From the NCBI GenBank assembly GCA_035573855.1, contig DATLZU010000055.1, forward strand, positions 1 through 64,000: DNA of 64,000 nt. Reading direction: 5' to 3'. The position numbers were made by a program, and so were the translations under genes. This document shows positions 17,763 to 25,825 of the stretch, piece by piece; positions within the stretch are counted from its first letter, which is position 1, and the number at the start of each line of letters is the position of its first letter. The stretch comes from DATLZU01 sp035573855 (GTDB lineage: Bacteria; Nitrospirota; Nitrospiria; Nitrospirales; Nitrospiraceae). The notes under the pieces were generated by a model. The model saw nothing but the letters and a program-made list of their open reading frames with translations, made no database searches and was not told the origin of the DNA.

Positions 17763-18695
17763 ATGTTGGAAACAAAATTCAAAGTGGCGCTCCTTCTGGC
17801 CGTGCTTGCCGCGGCGAGCCTTCCGATCATGGGCATTCTTCGCGGAACTACGCTGCCGCCGGTCGAAGAAGACAATCCGTTCCCTGCCGCCGTTTCCGAA
17901 ACGACGATGGTAGCGGGAAGGGACGAAAAGCCGATCGAAGAAGAGATGGTACTGATTCCTGCCGGACCGTTTATCCGAGGGAGCGGAAGCGGTGGTTTTG
18001 ATGAGCAGCCTGAACGCAATATTTATCTGGACGCTTATCTGATCGATCGCTTTGAGGTGACAAATCATCACTACGCAGAGTTTGTCGCCGCAACTGGACA
18101 TCGAAAGCCGGGTCCACCCTCTCGCTACGCCAAAAATATGGAACGTATGCGCGGACCAAACCAGCCGGTTGTGTATGTATCGTGGGAGGACGCCGACGCC
18201 TATTGTCGCTGGAAAGGGAAGCGCTTGCCGACGGAGGCCGAGTGGGAAAAAGCAATGCGCGGCACCGACGGCCGCCTTTGGCCTTGGGGAAATGTCATGG
18301 ATCTGACGGTGTCGAACTGGGCACGTCTCAACGATGGATATGAAGTGACCGCTCCCGTAGGAACGTTTCACGGAGATCGAAGTCCGTACGGTGTTATGGA
18401 TGGAGCTGGAAACGTGATGGAATGGGTGGCTGATTGGTATCAGGAAAATGCCTACAGGGAATCAGACCACAGGAACCCTCAGGGCCCGGAGTTTGGGGTC
18501 TTTAAGGTCCTGCGAGGTGGGGGATATACAAGCACAGGCTCGGATCTCCGAATCACCAGCCGGAGCAAAATGGTCCCGGACTTTCGAGATGAAACAATCG
18601 GCTTTCGGTGTGCCGTTTCAGTCAGTAAAAACAAGCCGGAAGTACAGAACATAAAAGAGGTAAAACTTACAGAAAATCAAAGTAATAGAGAATAA
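17763..18695 (+). CDS. Membrane-anchored SUMF1/FGE-fold protein (second of the pair)
   Basis: 310 residues with the same plan as the previous gene: an N-terminal anchor (about 7-28), MVLIPAGPFIRGSGSGG, EDADAYCRWKGKRLPTEAEW, LWPWGN, YGVMDGAGNVMEWVADW, VLRGGGY and TIGFRCAV. The catalytic cysteine pair of formylglycine-generating enzyme is again absent (RITSRSKM). Its C-terminal 20 codons are AT-rich compared with the body. The last 29 bases overlap a small antisense ORF. No sulfatase gene is visible nearby. Confidence 0.8.
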   Translation: MLETKFKVALLLAVLAAASLPIMGILRGTTLPPVEEDNPFPAAVSETTMVAGRDEKPIEEEMVLIPAGPFIRGSGSGGFDEQPERNIYLDAYLIDRFEVTNHHYAEFVAATGHRKPGPPSRYAKNMERMRGPNQPVVYVSWEDADAYCRWKGKRLPTEAEWEKAMRGTDGRLWPWGNVMDLTVSNWARLNDGYEVTAPVGTFHGDRSPYGVMDGAGNVMEWVADWYQENAYRESDHRNPQGPEFGVFKVLRGGGYTSTGSDLRITSRSKMVPDFRDETIGFRCAVSVSKNKPEVQNIKEVKLTENQSNRE

Positions 18696-18771
18696 GAAAT
18701 ACGGCCAAAATTATGTTGACAACCATACCGGCCAAAACTATAATGTCGAACAATTTTGAATTTTTCGTCAT
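18667..18771 (-). CDS. Possible 34-residue single-span membrane protein
   Basis: ATG at 18771-18769 reading left. The product MTKNSKLFDIIVLAGMVV continues into a hydrophobic segment and ends DFL: one transmembrane helix with a short basic N-terminus. GGAG lies 14 bases upstream in GGAGCGAGAGAACA, a weak site. It overlaps the end of the SUMF1 gene tail to tail. Two other micro-ORFs of similar size follow on the plus strand. It could be an accessory oxidase micro-subunit, or chance; no homologue is known to me. Confidence 0.4.
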   Translation of the reverse strand: MTKNSKLFDIIVLAGMVVNIILAVFLILYYFDFL

Positions 18772-18896
18772 TGTTCTCTCGCTCCGCGCCGTTAGAAGTG
18801 AGGGAATTTCATTAACATAGCCCGTATAGCGTGTCAAGAAACCGGCTTGGTTTTCACTGAACCAAATCGCCCCTTTCAAGATCAGAGGAGAAGAGC

Positions 18897-19022
18897 ATGG
18901 CTGAAGCAGTTCGCCAGGATTCGGAGTTGAAGATCAAAATCGGCAAGATGATTTTTTATATCACGTGTGCAGTAAGCCTGTGGTTCTTCTATTGGTTTGC
19001 CGGGATACAATGCCCGTGCTGA
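18897..19022 (+). CDS. 41-residue single-span membrane protein
   Basis: ATG 18897 is preceded by GAGGAGAAGAGC, a good ribosome-binding site. The product starts MAEAVRQDSELKIKIGKMIF, has one aromatic-rich helix (residues 18-37) and ends IQCPC. The stop codon lies inside the loop of a perfect terminator hairpin, so the gene is a compact unit of its own. Size, topology and position upstream of a bd-like oxidase operon resemble small oxidase subunits such as CydX, CcoQ or CtaF. That is analogy only, since I see no shared motif. Confidence 0.6.
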   Translation: MAEAVRQDSELKIKIGKMIFYITCAVSLWFFYWFAGIQCPC

Positions 19023-19038
19023 GAGCACGGGCTTTTTT
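19012..19038 (+). terminator. Rho-independent terminator overlapping the end of the 41-residue ORF
   Basis: GCCCGTGCT (19012-19020) pairs with AGCACGGGC (19024-19032) around a 3-base loop, followed by TTTTTT. The TGA of the small ORF (19020-19022) is part of the hairpin. Confidence 0.85.
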
Positions 19039-19110
19039 GCTTGTCGAGCTCATGGGACAAGCTAGTCATCAGATTTCACGTATGACAATTTTGGCGAGAG
19101 AGGGGTCAGA

Positions 19111-19233
19111 ATGGGACAGACGATTTTCTATATTTTGATTTCAACGGTGATTTGCTTGATCTATTTCACCGCCGTTGATCATTTCCTAATGGACATGCAG
19201 GGCTTGGACTATTGGTATCTGTTTCGGAAGTAG
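19111..19233 (+). CDS. 40-residue single-span membrane protein
   Basis: ATG 19111 is preceded by GAGAGGGGTCAGA. The product begins MGQTIFYILISTVICLIYF, a single transmembrane helix, and ends with an aromatic tail (LDYWYLFRK). It is flanked by two hairpins, 72 bases after the previous terminator and 17 bases before the next, so it is an independent mini-gene. It shares the motif IFYI with the neighbouring 41-residue protein but little else. It could be a micro-subunit of the oxidase encoded from 19392. Confidence 0.5.
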   Translation: MGQTIFYILISTVICLIYFTAVDHFLMDMQGLDYWYLFRK

Positions 19234-19249
19234 GAGCGGAAGCGCGTTC

Positions 19250-19277
19250 AACCGTGACAGCCGGCGCTGTCACGGTT
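19250..19277 (+). terminator. Stem-loop after the 40-residue ORF, possible terminator
   Basis: A perfect 12-bp stem, AACCGTGACAGC (19250-19261) with GCTGTCACGGTT (19266-19277), and a 4-base loop. No T-run follows, so it may act as an mRNA stabiliser, a factor-dependent terminator or an operator. The 114 bases from here to the next start codon show only a purine-rich ribosome-binding site. Confidence 0.6.
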
Positions 19278-19391
19278 AGATTGGCGTCCAGAACTGCAAA
19301 CAGATGGTCAGTTGAGTTTTTTCATTTGTAGAGTGGCTTTCAAGAAGCGTGACATAATCAGCGCGAGTGTGACGGATCAAGGAGGTAAGCC

Positions 19392-21329
19392 ATGGGTAGC
19401 GTAACCCGGAAGAAGATTATGTCAATCATGGCGCTCAGCGCAATGGTTGGCCTCCTCCTTCTGCCTATTCTTCTCTCAGTTCCTGTGTTCGCTGGTGGTG
19501 AAGCCCCTGCGGGCGGTCCGCCGCCTGATTCGACCCAGGCGGGAAGTGGCGAAGCTGAGAAGAAAGTCGAGAAGGGTCGGGATGTCTATTACAAGACCGA
19601 GGGGATCGTTGTTGGTGCCCCAGCTCCGAAGACAACGGACAGTCCGAAGGACTATCCCCGGTACAATTTCGAAAGCCGGGTACTCCTCTGGTTTGCCAAC
19701 CAGCAGCATCTGTACTACGGAAGCTTCGTGCTGGCGGTTCCGATTTTTTGCATGATCATTGAGTTCATGGGGGTTGTGTCAAAAGACAGGGCCATGGGCA
19801 AGAAGTATGATCAGTTGGCCTATGACTTCATCAAGATCAGTCTGACCGCGTATTCTTTGACCGCGATTTTGGGCGGTATTCTGATCTTTACGTTTTTGAC
19901 GCTCTACCCTTCGTTCTTTGGGTACCTCTCGAGCATTTTCCGCCCGGTGATGCACATTTACGCGCTGATGTTCGTGGCCGAGAGCGGAACCCTCTACATC
20001 TACTACTACGGTTGGGACAAGATGAAGGAGGGATTCCTCAAGTGGATTCACTTGAGCATGTCGGTCATCCTGAACGTTATTGGTACGGTGTTGATGTTTC
20101 TTGCAAACTCCTGGATCGGGTTCATGATGTCGCCGGCCGGAGTTGATGAGCAGGGGCGCTACTTGGGCAACATCTGGCATGTCATTCACACTGCCTTGTG
20201 GAATCCTCTGAACGTCCATCGTATTCTTGGAAACATGGCGTTCGGCGGCGGCGTCGTGGCAGCCTATGCGGCGTATCGATTCTTGTCCGCTAAAACCGAT
20301 GAGGAGCGTGCTCACTACGATTGGATGGGTTACATCGCCATGGCGATTGGGGTGGCGTTCCTGATCCCATTGCCATTCGCCGGGTATTGGTTGATGAGAG
20401 AAGTGTATGCCTATCGTCAGCAAATGGGTATTACCCTTATGGGAGGGTTGCTGGCTTGGCTCTTCATCATCCAGGCGACCATGATTGGAATTCTCTTTCT
20501 GAGCAGCAACTATTATCTGTGGCAAGCTCTGGGTCGGATGCGAGGCGCCGAAAAATACCAGAAGTACATTAAGTACCTGGTGTTTATCCTGGTGTGCGGA
20601 TTCCTCATCTTCATTACGCCGCACACGATGGTGATGACGCCTGCTGAGCTCAAAGCCATGGGCGGGCAGCAGCATCCCGTGCTGGGGAATTACGGCGTGA
20701 TGTCCGCCAAAAACGGCGGAATCAACGTAATCATCACGACTACTGTGTTGAGCTTTATCTGGTACATGCGAGGGAATAAGGTGTCCACGGTGTCTTGGGC
20801 GAAGTTCGGCAATATCTTCATGGGCACCTTCTTTTTCTGGGCATACGTCAACATTATTTGGCTTGCCATTTACGGCTACTATATTCCGGCCAATGTGCGC
20901 ATCGGGCTCTCTGTTCCACAGGTGGCGACCACGTTATCCTGTCTCTTCTTTATGACAGCCTTGAATGCTGTCATGATGAAAGGAGCTAAGCAGACGGGCC
21001 CGATTGAGTGGGGTAAGATCTCGGCCCGTTCTCAATATGCTCTCATTATGTTGGCGACGGCCTTTACCTGGATGATGGGGTTGATGGGGTATATCCGTTC
21101 GTCTGTGCGCTTGTTCTGGCATGTCAACGAGATCATGCGGGATAACTCGCCCTGGGCCTATACCCATACCATCGGGTTTGCAGCCAATATGATCTCGTTC
21201 AACGTCCTGTTCTTCTGGATCAGTATCCTGTTTGTCTTCTGGCTTGGAACCCTCGGCGTCAAAAAGGTTCCTGTCGAGGCCAAAGTTCCGGTACCTGGTC
21301 GAGCGCCGGAGCCGGTTGTCGGTCACTGA
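19392..21329 (+). CDS. Cytochrome bd-like oxidase subunit I homologue (second copy)
   Basis: 645 residues from ATG 19392, preceded by AAGGAGG. A signal-like helix (about 10-35) and a periplasmic segment with KGRDVYYKTEGIVVGAPAP precede about 13 membrane helices. It shares with the first copy QQH near residue 102, WHVIHTALWNPLNVHR, PFAGYWLMREVYAYRQ, HTMVMTPAELKAMGGQQHP and GLMGYIRSSVRL. It heads an operon with three cytochrome c genes (gaps 89, 43 and 68 bases), suggesting a cytochrome c or quinol oxidase complex in which the electron carriers are dedicated subunits. The canonical CydA GRQPW motif is not seen, so oxygen reduction is inferred, not shown. Confidence 0.8.
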   Translation: MGSVTRKKIMSIMALSAMVGLLLLPILLSVPVFAGGEAPAGGPPPDSTQAGSGEAEKKVEKGRDVYYKTEGIVVGAPAPKTTDSPKDYPRYNFESRVLLWFANQQHLYYGSFVLAVPIFCMIIEFMGVVSKDRAMGKKYDQLAYDFIKISLTAYSLTAILGGILIFTFLTLYPSFFGYLSSIFRPVMHIYALMFVAESGTLYIYYYGWDKMKEGFLKWIHLSMSVILNVIGTVLMFLANSWIGFMMSPAGVDEQGRYLGNIWHVIHTALWNPLNVHRILGNMAFGGGVVAAYAAYRFLSAKTDEERAHYDWMGYIAMAIGVAFLIPLPFAGYWLMREVYAYRQQMGITLMGGLLAWLFIIQATMIGILFLSSNYYLWQALGRMRGAEKYQKYIKYLVFILVCGFLIFITPHTMVMTPAELKAMGGQQHPVLGNYGVMSAKNGGINVIITTTVLSFIWYMRGNKVSTVSWAKFGNIFMGTFFFWAYVNIIWLAIYGYYIPANVRIGLSVPQVATTLSCLFFMTALNAVMMKGAKQTGPIEWGKISARSQYALIMLATAFTWMMGLMGYIRSSVRLFWHVNEIMRDNSPWAYTHTIGFAANMISFNVLFFWISILFVFWLGTLGVKKVPVEAKVPVPGRAPEPVVGH

Positions 21330-21418
21330 AAGTCCCGACCGCTCTTGTGGCTTGTGGCATTATTGGGGAGGGGTGTCGATTGTCCGGCGCCTCTCCCCTC
21401 TCGTGGGAGGTTTGAACC

Positions 21419-22738
21419 GTGGTTGAGCTGCTTACGGAAGCGTTCGCAATAGGCTGGCCGGCTTTTGCCTTGCTGGTCGGCCTAATGATTTATTTCAAGG
21501 TTTCGATCAAGGATCCCGAGGCCAACCGTCGAGCGGTCTTTAAGACGTTTATCGGCATTCTTGCGGCCATCATGTTATTCATCGCGATTGCTAACTATAA
21601 GATGAATTTCTTTGGCGAATCGCGGTTGCTGCCCGTTTCGCTCGCGATGATCACCGCTCTCAGCTTCATGATGGGACTGTATTTCGCTAATATCAGCGCT
21701 CTTCTGAAAATCGGAGGATTCATGTTCTTGGTAGCCGCCGCGCTTTCCGGATACGGTAATTGGCTACCTCAGGTGGAAGGCGGATTCCCTCCGAAAGAAG
21801 AGAAGCTTGATTTCAGCGCTATGACTCCGCAACAGCTGGCCGATGAAGGAGAGAAAATCATCTTTGGTGGAATCGGCCAAAACAAGGTGCAGGGAGCAAT
21901 AGGAAAGGGGCAGTGCCCGCTGTGTCATGCGTTTCATGAGGGGATGTTGGGGGAACGTGCGCCGAACTTGCTGGGAATTCCGGATCGGGCTGGAAAGGAG
22001 CGGCTGGAGGACCCGCGGTATCACAAAGGTAAGCCGCAGGAGCGGGATACTGTTGAGAAGGAATCGTTCCCTGGGGCCGGTACGGCGGAAAGCGCGATCG
22101 AATACATCGCAGAGTCCCATGCCTGTCCGAGTTGTTACGTAGTCGCCGGTTACGGAGTTAAGGGCTCGAACGATCGAGAAAGCCCGATGCCGAAAATTCA
22201 CAAGCCGCCTATTTCTTTGAGCCTGCCTGAATTGGCGGCAGTGGACACCTGGCTGTTTGTTCGTGAGGGGAAGGAACCCCCTTCGTACGAGGAAATCATC
22301 AAGGCCTACGAGAAATTCATTCCGGAGTCTGATCGACCCAAGCAGCAAGCGGAGGACGAAAAAGCCAAGGGCGGTGGGGGAGCTCTGTTGGCAGACGGCT
22401 CCGAACCGGTAGACCAAATTTTCGCCAAGGCACAGTGTGTGGCCTGCCATACGATTCCGGGTATTCCAGGCGCTGTCGGGACCATCGGTCCCAAGTTGGT
22501 CGAGGGGACGAATGCGCCGTTACGCCTTAAAGATCCGGAGTACAAAGGGACGGCTAAATCTACCCCAGAATATATTATGGAATCGGTGATTTCACCGAGC
22601 ACCTATGTGGTGAAAGGATTTCCTGACAACACGATGCCCAAGGTGTTCGGACAGAAGTTAAGCGCGGGGGCGTTGAAGAAGATTGTTGATTATCTCTCGC
22701 AGCTCAAAGAGGGTAAGGAGCCCCCGAAGATTTCATGA
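21419..22738 (+). CDS. Membrane-bound dihaem cytochrome c
   Basis: 439 residues from GTG 21419, with GGGAGG upstream. Four N-terminal membrane helices (about 8-28, 38-56, 70-90, 98-118) precede two similar periplasmic cytochrome c domains with haem motifs CPLCH (about 166) and CVACH (about 340). In each domain a distal Met follows (SPMPKIH and NTMPKVF). The CPSC pair near residue 239 aligns with SPST in the second domain, so it is not a third haem site. It is second in the bd-like oxidase operon and probably delivers electrons to it. Confidence 0.85.
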   Translation: MVELLTEAFAIGWPAFALLVGLMIYFKVSIKDPEANRRAVFKTFIGILAAIMLFIAIANYKMNFFGESRLLPVSLAMITALSFMMGLYFANISALLKIGGFMFLVAAALSGYGNWLPQVEGGFPPKEEKLDFSAMTPQQLADEGEKIIFGGIGQNKVQGAIGKGQCPLCHAFHEGMLGERAPNLLGIPDRAGKERLEDPRYHKGKPQERDTVEKESFPGAGTAESAIEYIAESHACPSCYVVAGYGVKGSNDRESPMPKIHKPPISLSLPELAAVDTWLFVREGKEPPSYEEIIKAYEKFIPESDRPKQQAEDEKAKGGGGALLADGSEPVDQIFAKAQCVACHTIPGIPGAVGTIGPKLVEGTNAPLRLKDPEYKGTAKSTPEYIMESVISPSTYVVKGFPDNTMPKVFGQKLSAGALKKIVDYLSQLKEGKEPPKIS

Positions 22739-22781
22739 CACGCGCGAGGCGTTTCACGGTTGAAGCACAGGGAGTGAACCG

Positions 22782-23819
22782 ATGAAAGCATTAATGGCAA
22801 TCGGGGCAGTGGTGGGAGTGATTGGGTTATTCCTCTTGACCGGCATGGTCTTGGGAATCATCCCTTCGAACACCGTGCGCTTGGTCGAAGGTTATATGCC
22901 CATGCAAATGCTCTTCGAGCTTGCCTTGTTTGTGGCGGGATTTGCAGGGCTCAGCTACTTCCTGAACTCGATGGGAATGGCTATCCCCCGGTTCTGGCAG
23001 GGGATTCTCTTCTGGGCGTTTATCTTGCTTTATCTGAAGTACCGGGTCTATCCACCCATTCCATTCAGCGTTCGGGCCATGTACGGCACGGTTTCGCTGA
23101 TCGCCGTATTCATGTGGATGTCGAGCAACGAAGAAGATTGGAAGAAATTCAAACAGCCCATCCTGAATGTGCTCGATGCCCAAAGCGGATTCAATAAAGT
23201 GTTGCGCTATGTGTATTTGGTTCTTCTGCCCATTCTCATCGGTGGGTTTTCGTACATGTCGATGAAGCCGACGACAGAAGAGCCCATTGAGCTGAGAACC
23301 GTGCATCCTGCTCCTCCGGCGAGCACCAAGGTCCATGGAAAGAGCTACGTGCTCCAGACTGCACAGAACCCTTATCGCGTGAATCTTGAGGGTAAGTATG
23401 ATCAAGAGTTCACCAACAGTCTTATCGTCGAGCAGTCGATGGGGCGCTTGATGAAGCCAAACGCTAATCCTTGGGATCCTAAAGCGGAGGGATATCTGAA
23501 GTATGTTCGGGAAGGCGGAGAAATTTTCTTCCAGAATTGCCACTTCTGTCACGGTGACAACTTAAACGGCCGCGGTATCCACGCATTTGCCTTTAATCCC
23601 ATTCCAGCCAACTTCACCGATCCCGGAACGATCGCCCAGCTTCAAGAGACCTTCATTTTCTGGAGGGTTTCGAAGGGTGGGATTGGGTTGCCTAATGAAG
23701 GCTTTCCATGGGCGTCTGTGATGCCACCCTGGGAGCAACATCTCACGACGGATGAGATTTGGAAGGTCATTCTCTTTGAGTATTGGCATACAGGTTATTA
23801 TCCTCGGACTTGGGATTAA
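22782..23819 (+). CDS. Membrane-anchored monohaem cytochrome c
   Basis: 345 residues, ATG 22782 after CAGGGAGTGAACCG. Five N-terminal membrane helices (to about residue 165), then a periplasmic domain with one haem motif CHFCHG near 252 and a probable distal Met in SVMPPWEQH near 315. The fold resembles cytochrome c class I with a membrane platform. It is third in the bd-like operon. The membrane part shows no match to known cytochrome subunits that I recall. Confidence 0.8.
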   Translation: MKALMAIGAVVGVIGLFLLTGMVLGIIPSNTVRLVEGYMPMQMLFELALFVAGFAGLSYFLNSMGMAIPRFWQGILFWAFILLYLKYRVYPPIPFSVRAMYGTVSLIAVFMWMSSNEEDWKKFKQPILNVLDAQSGFNKVLRYVYLVLLPILIGGFSYMSMKPTTEEPIELRTVHPAPPASTKVHGKSYVLQTAQNPYRVNLEGKYDQEFTNSLIVEQSMGRLMKPNANPWDPKAEGYLKYVREGGEIFFQNCHFCHGDNLNGRGIHAFAFNPIPANFTDPGTIAQLQETFIFWRVSKGGIGLPNEGFPWASVMPPWEQHLTTDEIWKVILFEYWHTGYYPRTWD

Positions 23820-23887
23820 CGTCGGTCTAGGGTGCGGTCTGACTTCATCAAGAGTGTACGAACGTGATGAACGATGCGAGGTTACCG

Positions 23888-25666
23888 ATGAGGAAGCAGG
23901 GCTTAAAAGGTACACCAACTCTGGTGCTGCTCGCTGCCGTAGGATTTGTGATGGTCTCAGGCAGTGCCGGAGTGTCGACTTTTGCACAAGAAGGCGGTGG
24001 GTTGCCGGAGGGCTTTAAGAGAGTCGAACTTCCTCCGGAACCTCCTGCTGAGATGATTGAAGCGGGCAAACGCGTCTACTTTACGAAATGCGTGTGGTGT
24101 CACGGTGTGGATGGGGCTGGCGATGGTCCGGCAGCGGACCGGCTTTGGCCTAGACCAAGAAACTTTAACCAAGGCACGTTCAAGATTCGTCACACAGCCA
24201 GCGGTGAGCTCCCGTTATTTGATTATCGAAAGCCGATCAAAGGACAAAACGATCTGTTTGAAACTGTCACGCACGGCTTGACCGGCTCCGCTATGCCGCC
24301 GTGGGAAGGCATTTTGACGGAAGAACAGCGCTTGCAGGTACTCTCGTTTGTGACAACGCAGTTGGTCAAGGACCGTAAGTTTACTGACAAGGATACAGAA
24401 ACCCTGACGGTCCTCCAACTTGACAGTATCAAGCCGATTCCGCCCAGCAAGGAGAGCATTGAAAAGGGTGCGCAGTTGGTTGTTGACAAAAAATGTATTG
24501 AATGTCACGGAGTTGAGGGGCGGGGAGACGGCAATGCCTTTAACTTAAAGGACGACTGGGGATTCCCCATTCAGCCGGCGGATTGGCATAAGTGTTGGAA
24601 CTTCAGAGGAAGCCGGCAAGATCCTTACAACGTGAAGAATATATTCCGGACGTTCTCGACTGGGATCAATGGCACACCGATGCCGTCTTTTGCAGACAAC
24701 ACAACAATTGAAGAGCGTTGGCACATCGCGAATTTTGTGAATTCGCTGTGTGAGCGAGATCAGGATGGAAACCCCCTTCCGATCGATCCGTTGACGGATA
24801 AGCCGAAGATCAACTTTGTTATTCCTTCCGGTCCTGTTGAAGGAGAAATTTCAGATGATCCTGAAAGCGAAATGTGGAAGAAACAGGTTCGGCGCTATGT
24901 CGCGCTGGGCGGGCAGATTACACACAAGCCCAGGAATTTCGTGACCCGGATTGACGACGTTTGGGTCAAGTCGCTATACAACGACAAAGAGATCGTGTTC
25001 TTGTTCCAGTGGGACGACCGCTCGAAGAGCGTGGCAGCCGAACCTCCACCCTGGCAACCGACTGAAGTGAACGTGGAGCAGTACGGAGTGCTGGAGCAGC
25101 CCCCGAAGACGGGTGAGGCTGGATCAATTGCTGCGAATCAAAACAAGTACACGGTCTACAACGACGCGCTTGCATTTCAGTTTCCGATCAAGTGGCAGGA
25201 GATTCCCCCGCCGTTTAAGCCGAGATATTTATGGGGTGATCAGAAGTTTGCTGTTGACATCATCAAATGGGAAGCGGACGGTTCTCTTCGTGCGTTCAAA
25301 GGAACCGGCTGGGATCAGGACTTTGAGGAACGGGACGATTTTGAGGAAAAGATCAAGGTACGAAAGGCCGAATGGAAGAACGGTCAATGGACGCTGATGG
25401 TGTCGCGTCCGCTCAAGGGTGATTACGAAGAGGACACTCAATTCGACGTAGGCAAATATATCCCCACCGTGTTTTTCGTTTGGGATGGCCATAACGGCGA
25501 TGCCGGTAGGAAAATGTCCGTGTCCGCTTTCTACTATACTTTCCTGGAGCCTCCTATTCCAAAAGAGGTGTACATTTACCCAACCTTGATCGCGGTGGGT
25601 ATTGTGATTCTTGAGGGCTGGGTTCTCGCCCGCCGGGCAAACAAGAGGAAAGGGAAGACGATCTAA
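23888..25666 (+). CDS. Periplasmic dihaem cytochrome c fused to an ethylbenzene-dehydrogenase-like haem-binding domain
   Basis: 592 residues from ATG 23888, preceded by GAGG at good spacing (in-frame GTG 23864 is the alternative). A signal peptide (to about 35) is followed by two cytochrome c domains, CVWCHG near 70 and CIECHG near 205, with distal Met in SAMPPWEG and TPMPSF. From about 325 to 560 lies an EB_dh/NxrC-type domain (IDDVWVKSLYNDKEIVFLFQW, then LMVSRPL), and the protein ends in a membrane helix (about 565-585). It merges cytochrome c and NxrC-like b-haem modules, so it could link NXR to the oxidase. The axial Lys seen in NxrC at 43751 is Ser here. Confidence 0.85.
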   Translation: MRKQGLKGTPTLVLLAAVGFVMVSGSAGVSTFAQEGGGLPEGFKRVELPPEPPAEMIEAGKRVYFTKCVWCHGVDGAGDGPAADRLWPRPRNFNQGTFKIRHTASGELPLFDYRKPIKGQNDLFETVTHGLTGSAMPPWEGILTEEQRLQVLSFVTTQLVKDRKFTDKDTETLTVLQLDSIKPIPPSKESIEKGAQLVVDKKCIECHGVEGRGDGNAFNLKDDWGFPIQPADWHKCWNFRGSRQDPYNVKNIFRTFSTGINGTPMPSFADNTTIEERWHIANFVNSLCERDQDGNPLPIDPLTDKPKINFVIPSGPVEGEISDDPESEMWKKQVRRYVALGGQITHKPRNFVTRIDDVWVKSLYNDKEIVFLFQWDDRSKSVAAEPPPWQPTEVNVEQYGVLEQPPKTGEAGSIAANQNKYTVYNDALAFQFPIKWQEIPPPFKPRYLWGDQKFAVDIIKWEADGSLRAFKGTGWDQDFEERDDFEEKIKVRKAEWKNGQWTLMVSRPLKGDYEEDTQFDVGKYIPTVFFVWDGHNGDAGRKMSVSAFYYTFLEPPIPKEVYIYPTLIAVGIVILEGWVLARRANKRKGKTI

Positions 25667-25702
25667 GTCTTCTCCGAGCAGTAAGGAAATCTAAGCTGTG
25701 GT

Positions 25703-25737
25703 AAAGAGGGGGTGGGGTGGAATCCCACCCCCTCTTT
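25703..25737 (+). terminator. Strong rho-independent terminator of the bd-like operon
   Basis: A perfect 14-bp GC-rich stem (25703-25716 with 25724-25737) and a 7-base loop, followed by GTTTATTTTTTAT. The insertion sequence begins 13 bases later, within this T-rich stretch. Confidence 0.9.
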
Positions 25738-25742
25738 GTTTA

Positions 25743-25750
25743 TTTTTTAT
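25743..25750 (+). repeat. Left copy of the probable 8-bp target-site duplication
   Basis: TTTTTTAT directly precedes the left inverted repeat. It matches ATTTTTAT at 27066-27073 in 7 of 8 positions. ISL3-family elements make 8-bp duplications, so this supports transposition into the terminator tail. Confidence 0.6.
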
Positions 25751-25775
25751 GGCTCGTCGGGAAATCGTGCGGGTA
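25751..25775 (+). repeat. Left terminal inverted repeat of the ISL3 element
   Basis: About 19 of 25 positions match the reverse complement of 27041-27065, with a perfect TCGTGCGGGT block at 25766-25775. Confidence 0.8.
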
Positions 25776-25825
25776 ACTGACTCAACTTGCGCGATGCTTG
25801 GACCCTCGAAAGGAGGACCCGAGCG

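Noticed and set aside
16797..18695. The SUMF1-fold pair as sulfatase-activating enzymes
   Set aside because: The cysteine pair of formylglycine-generating enzymes is not present and no sulfatase gene is seen.
22130..22150. CPSCY in the dihaem cytochrome, as a possible third haem site
   Set aside because: It lacks the His, and it aligns with SPSTY in the second domain of the same protein, so it is not a haem motif.
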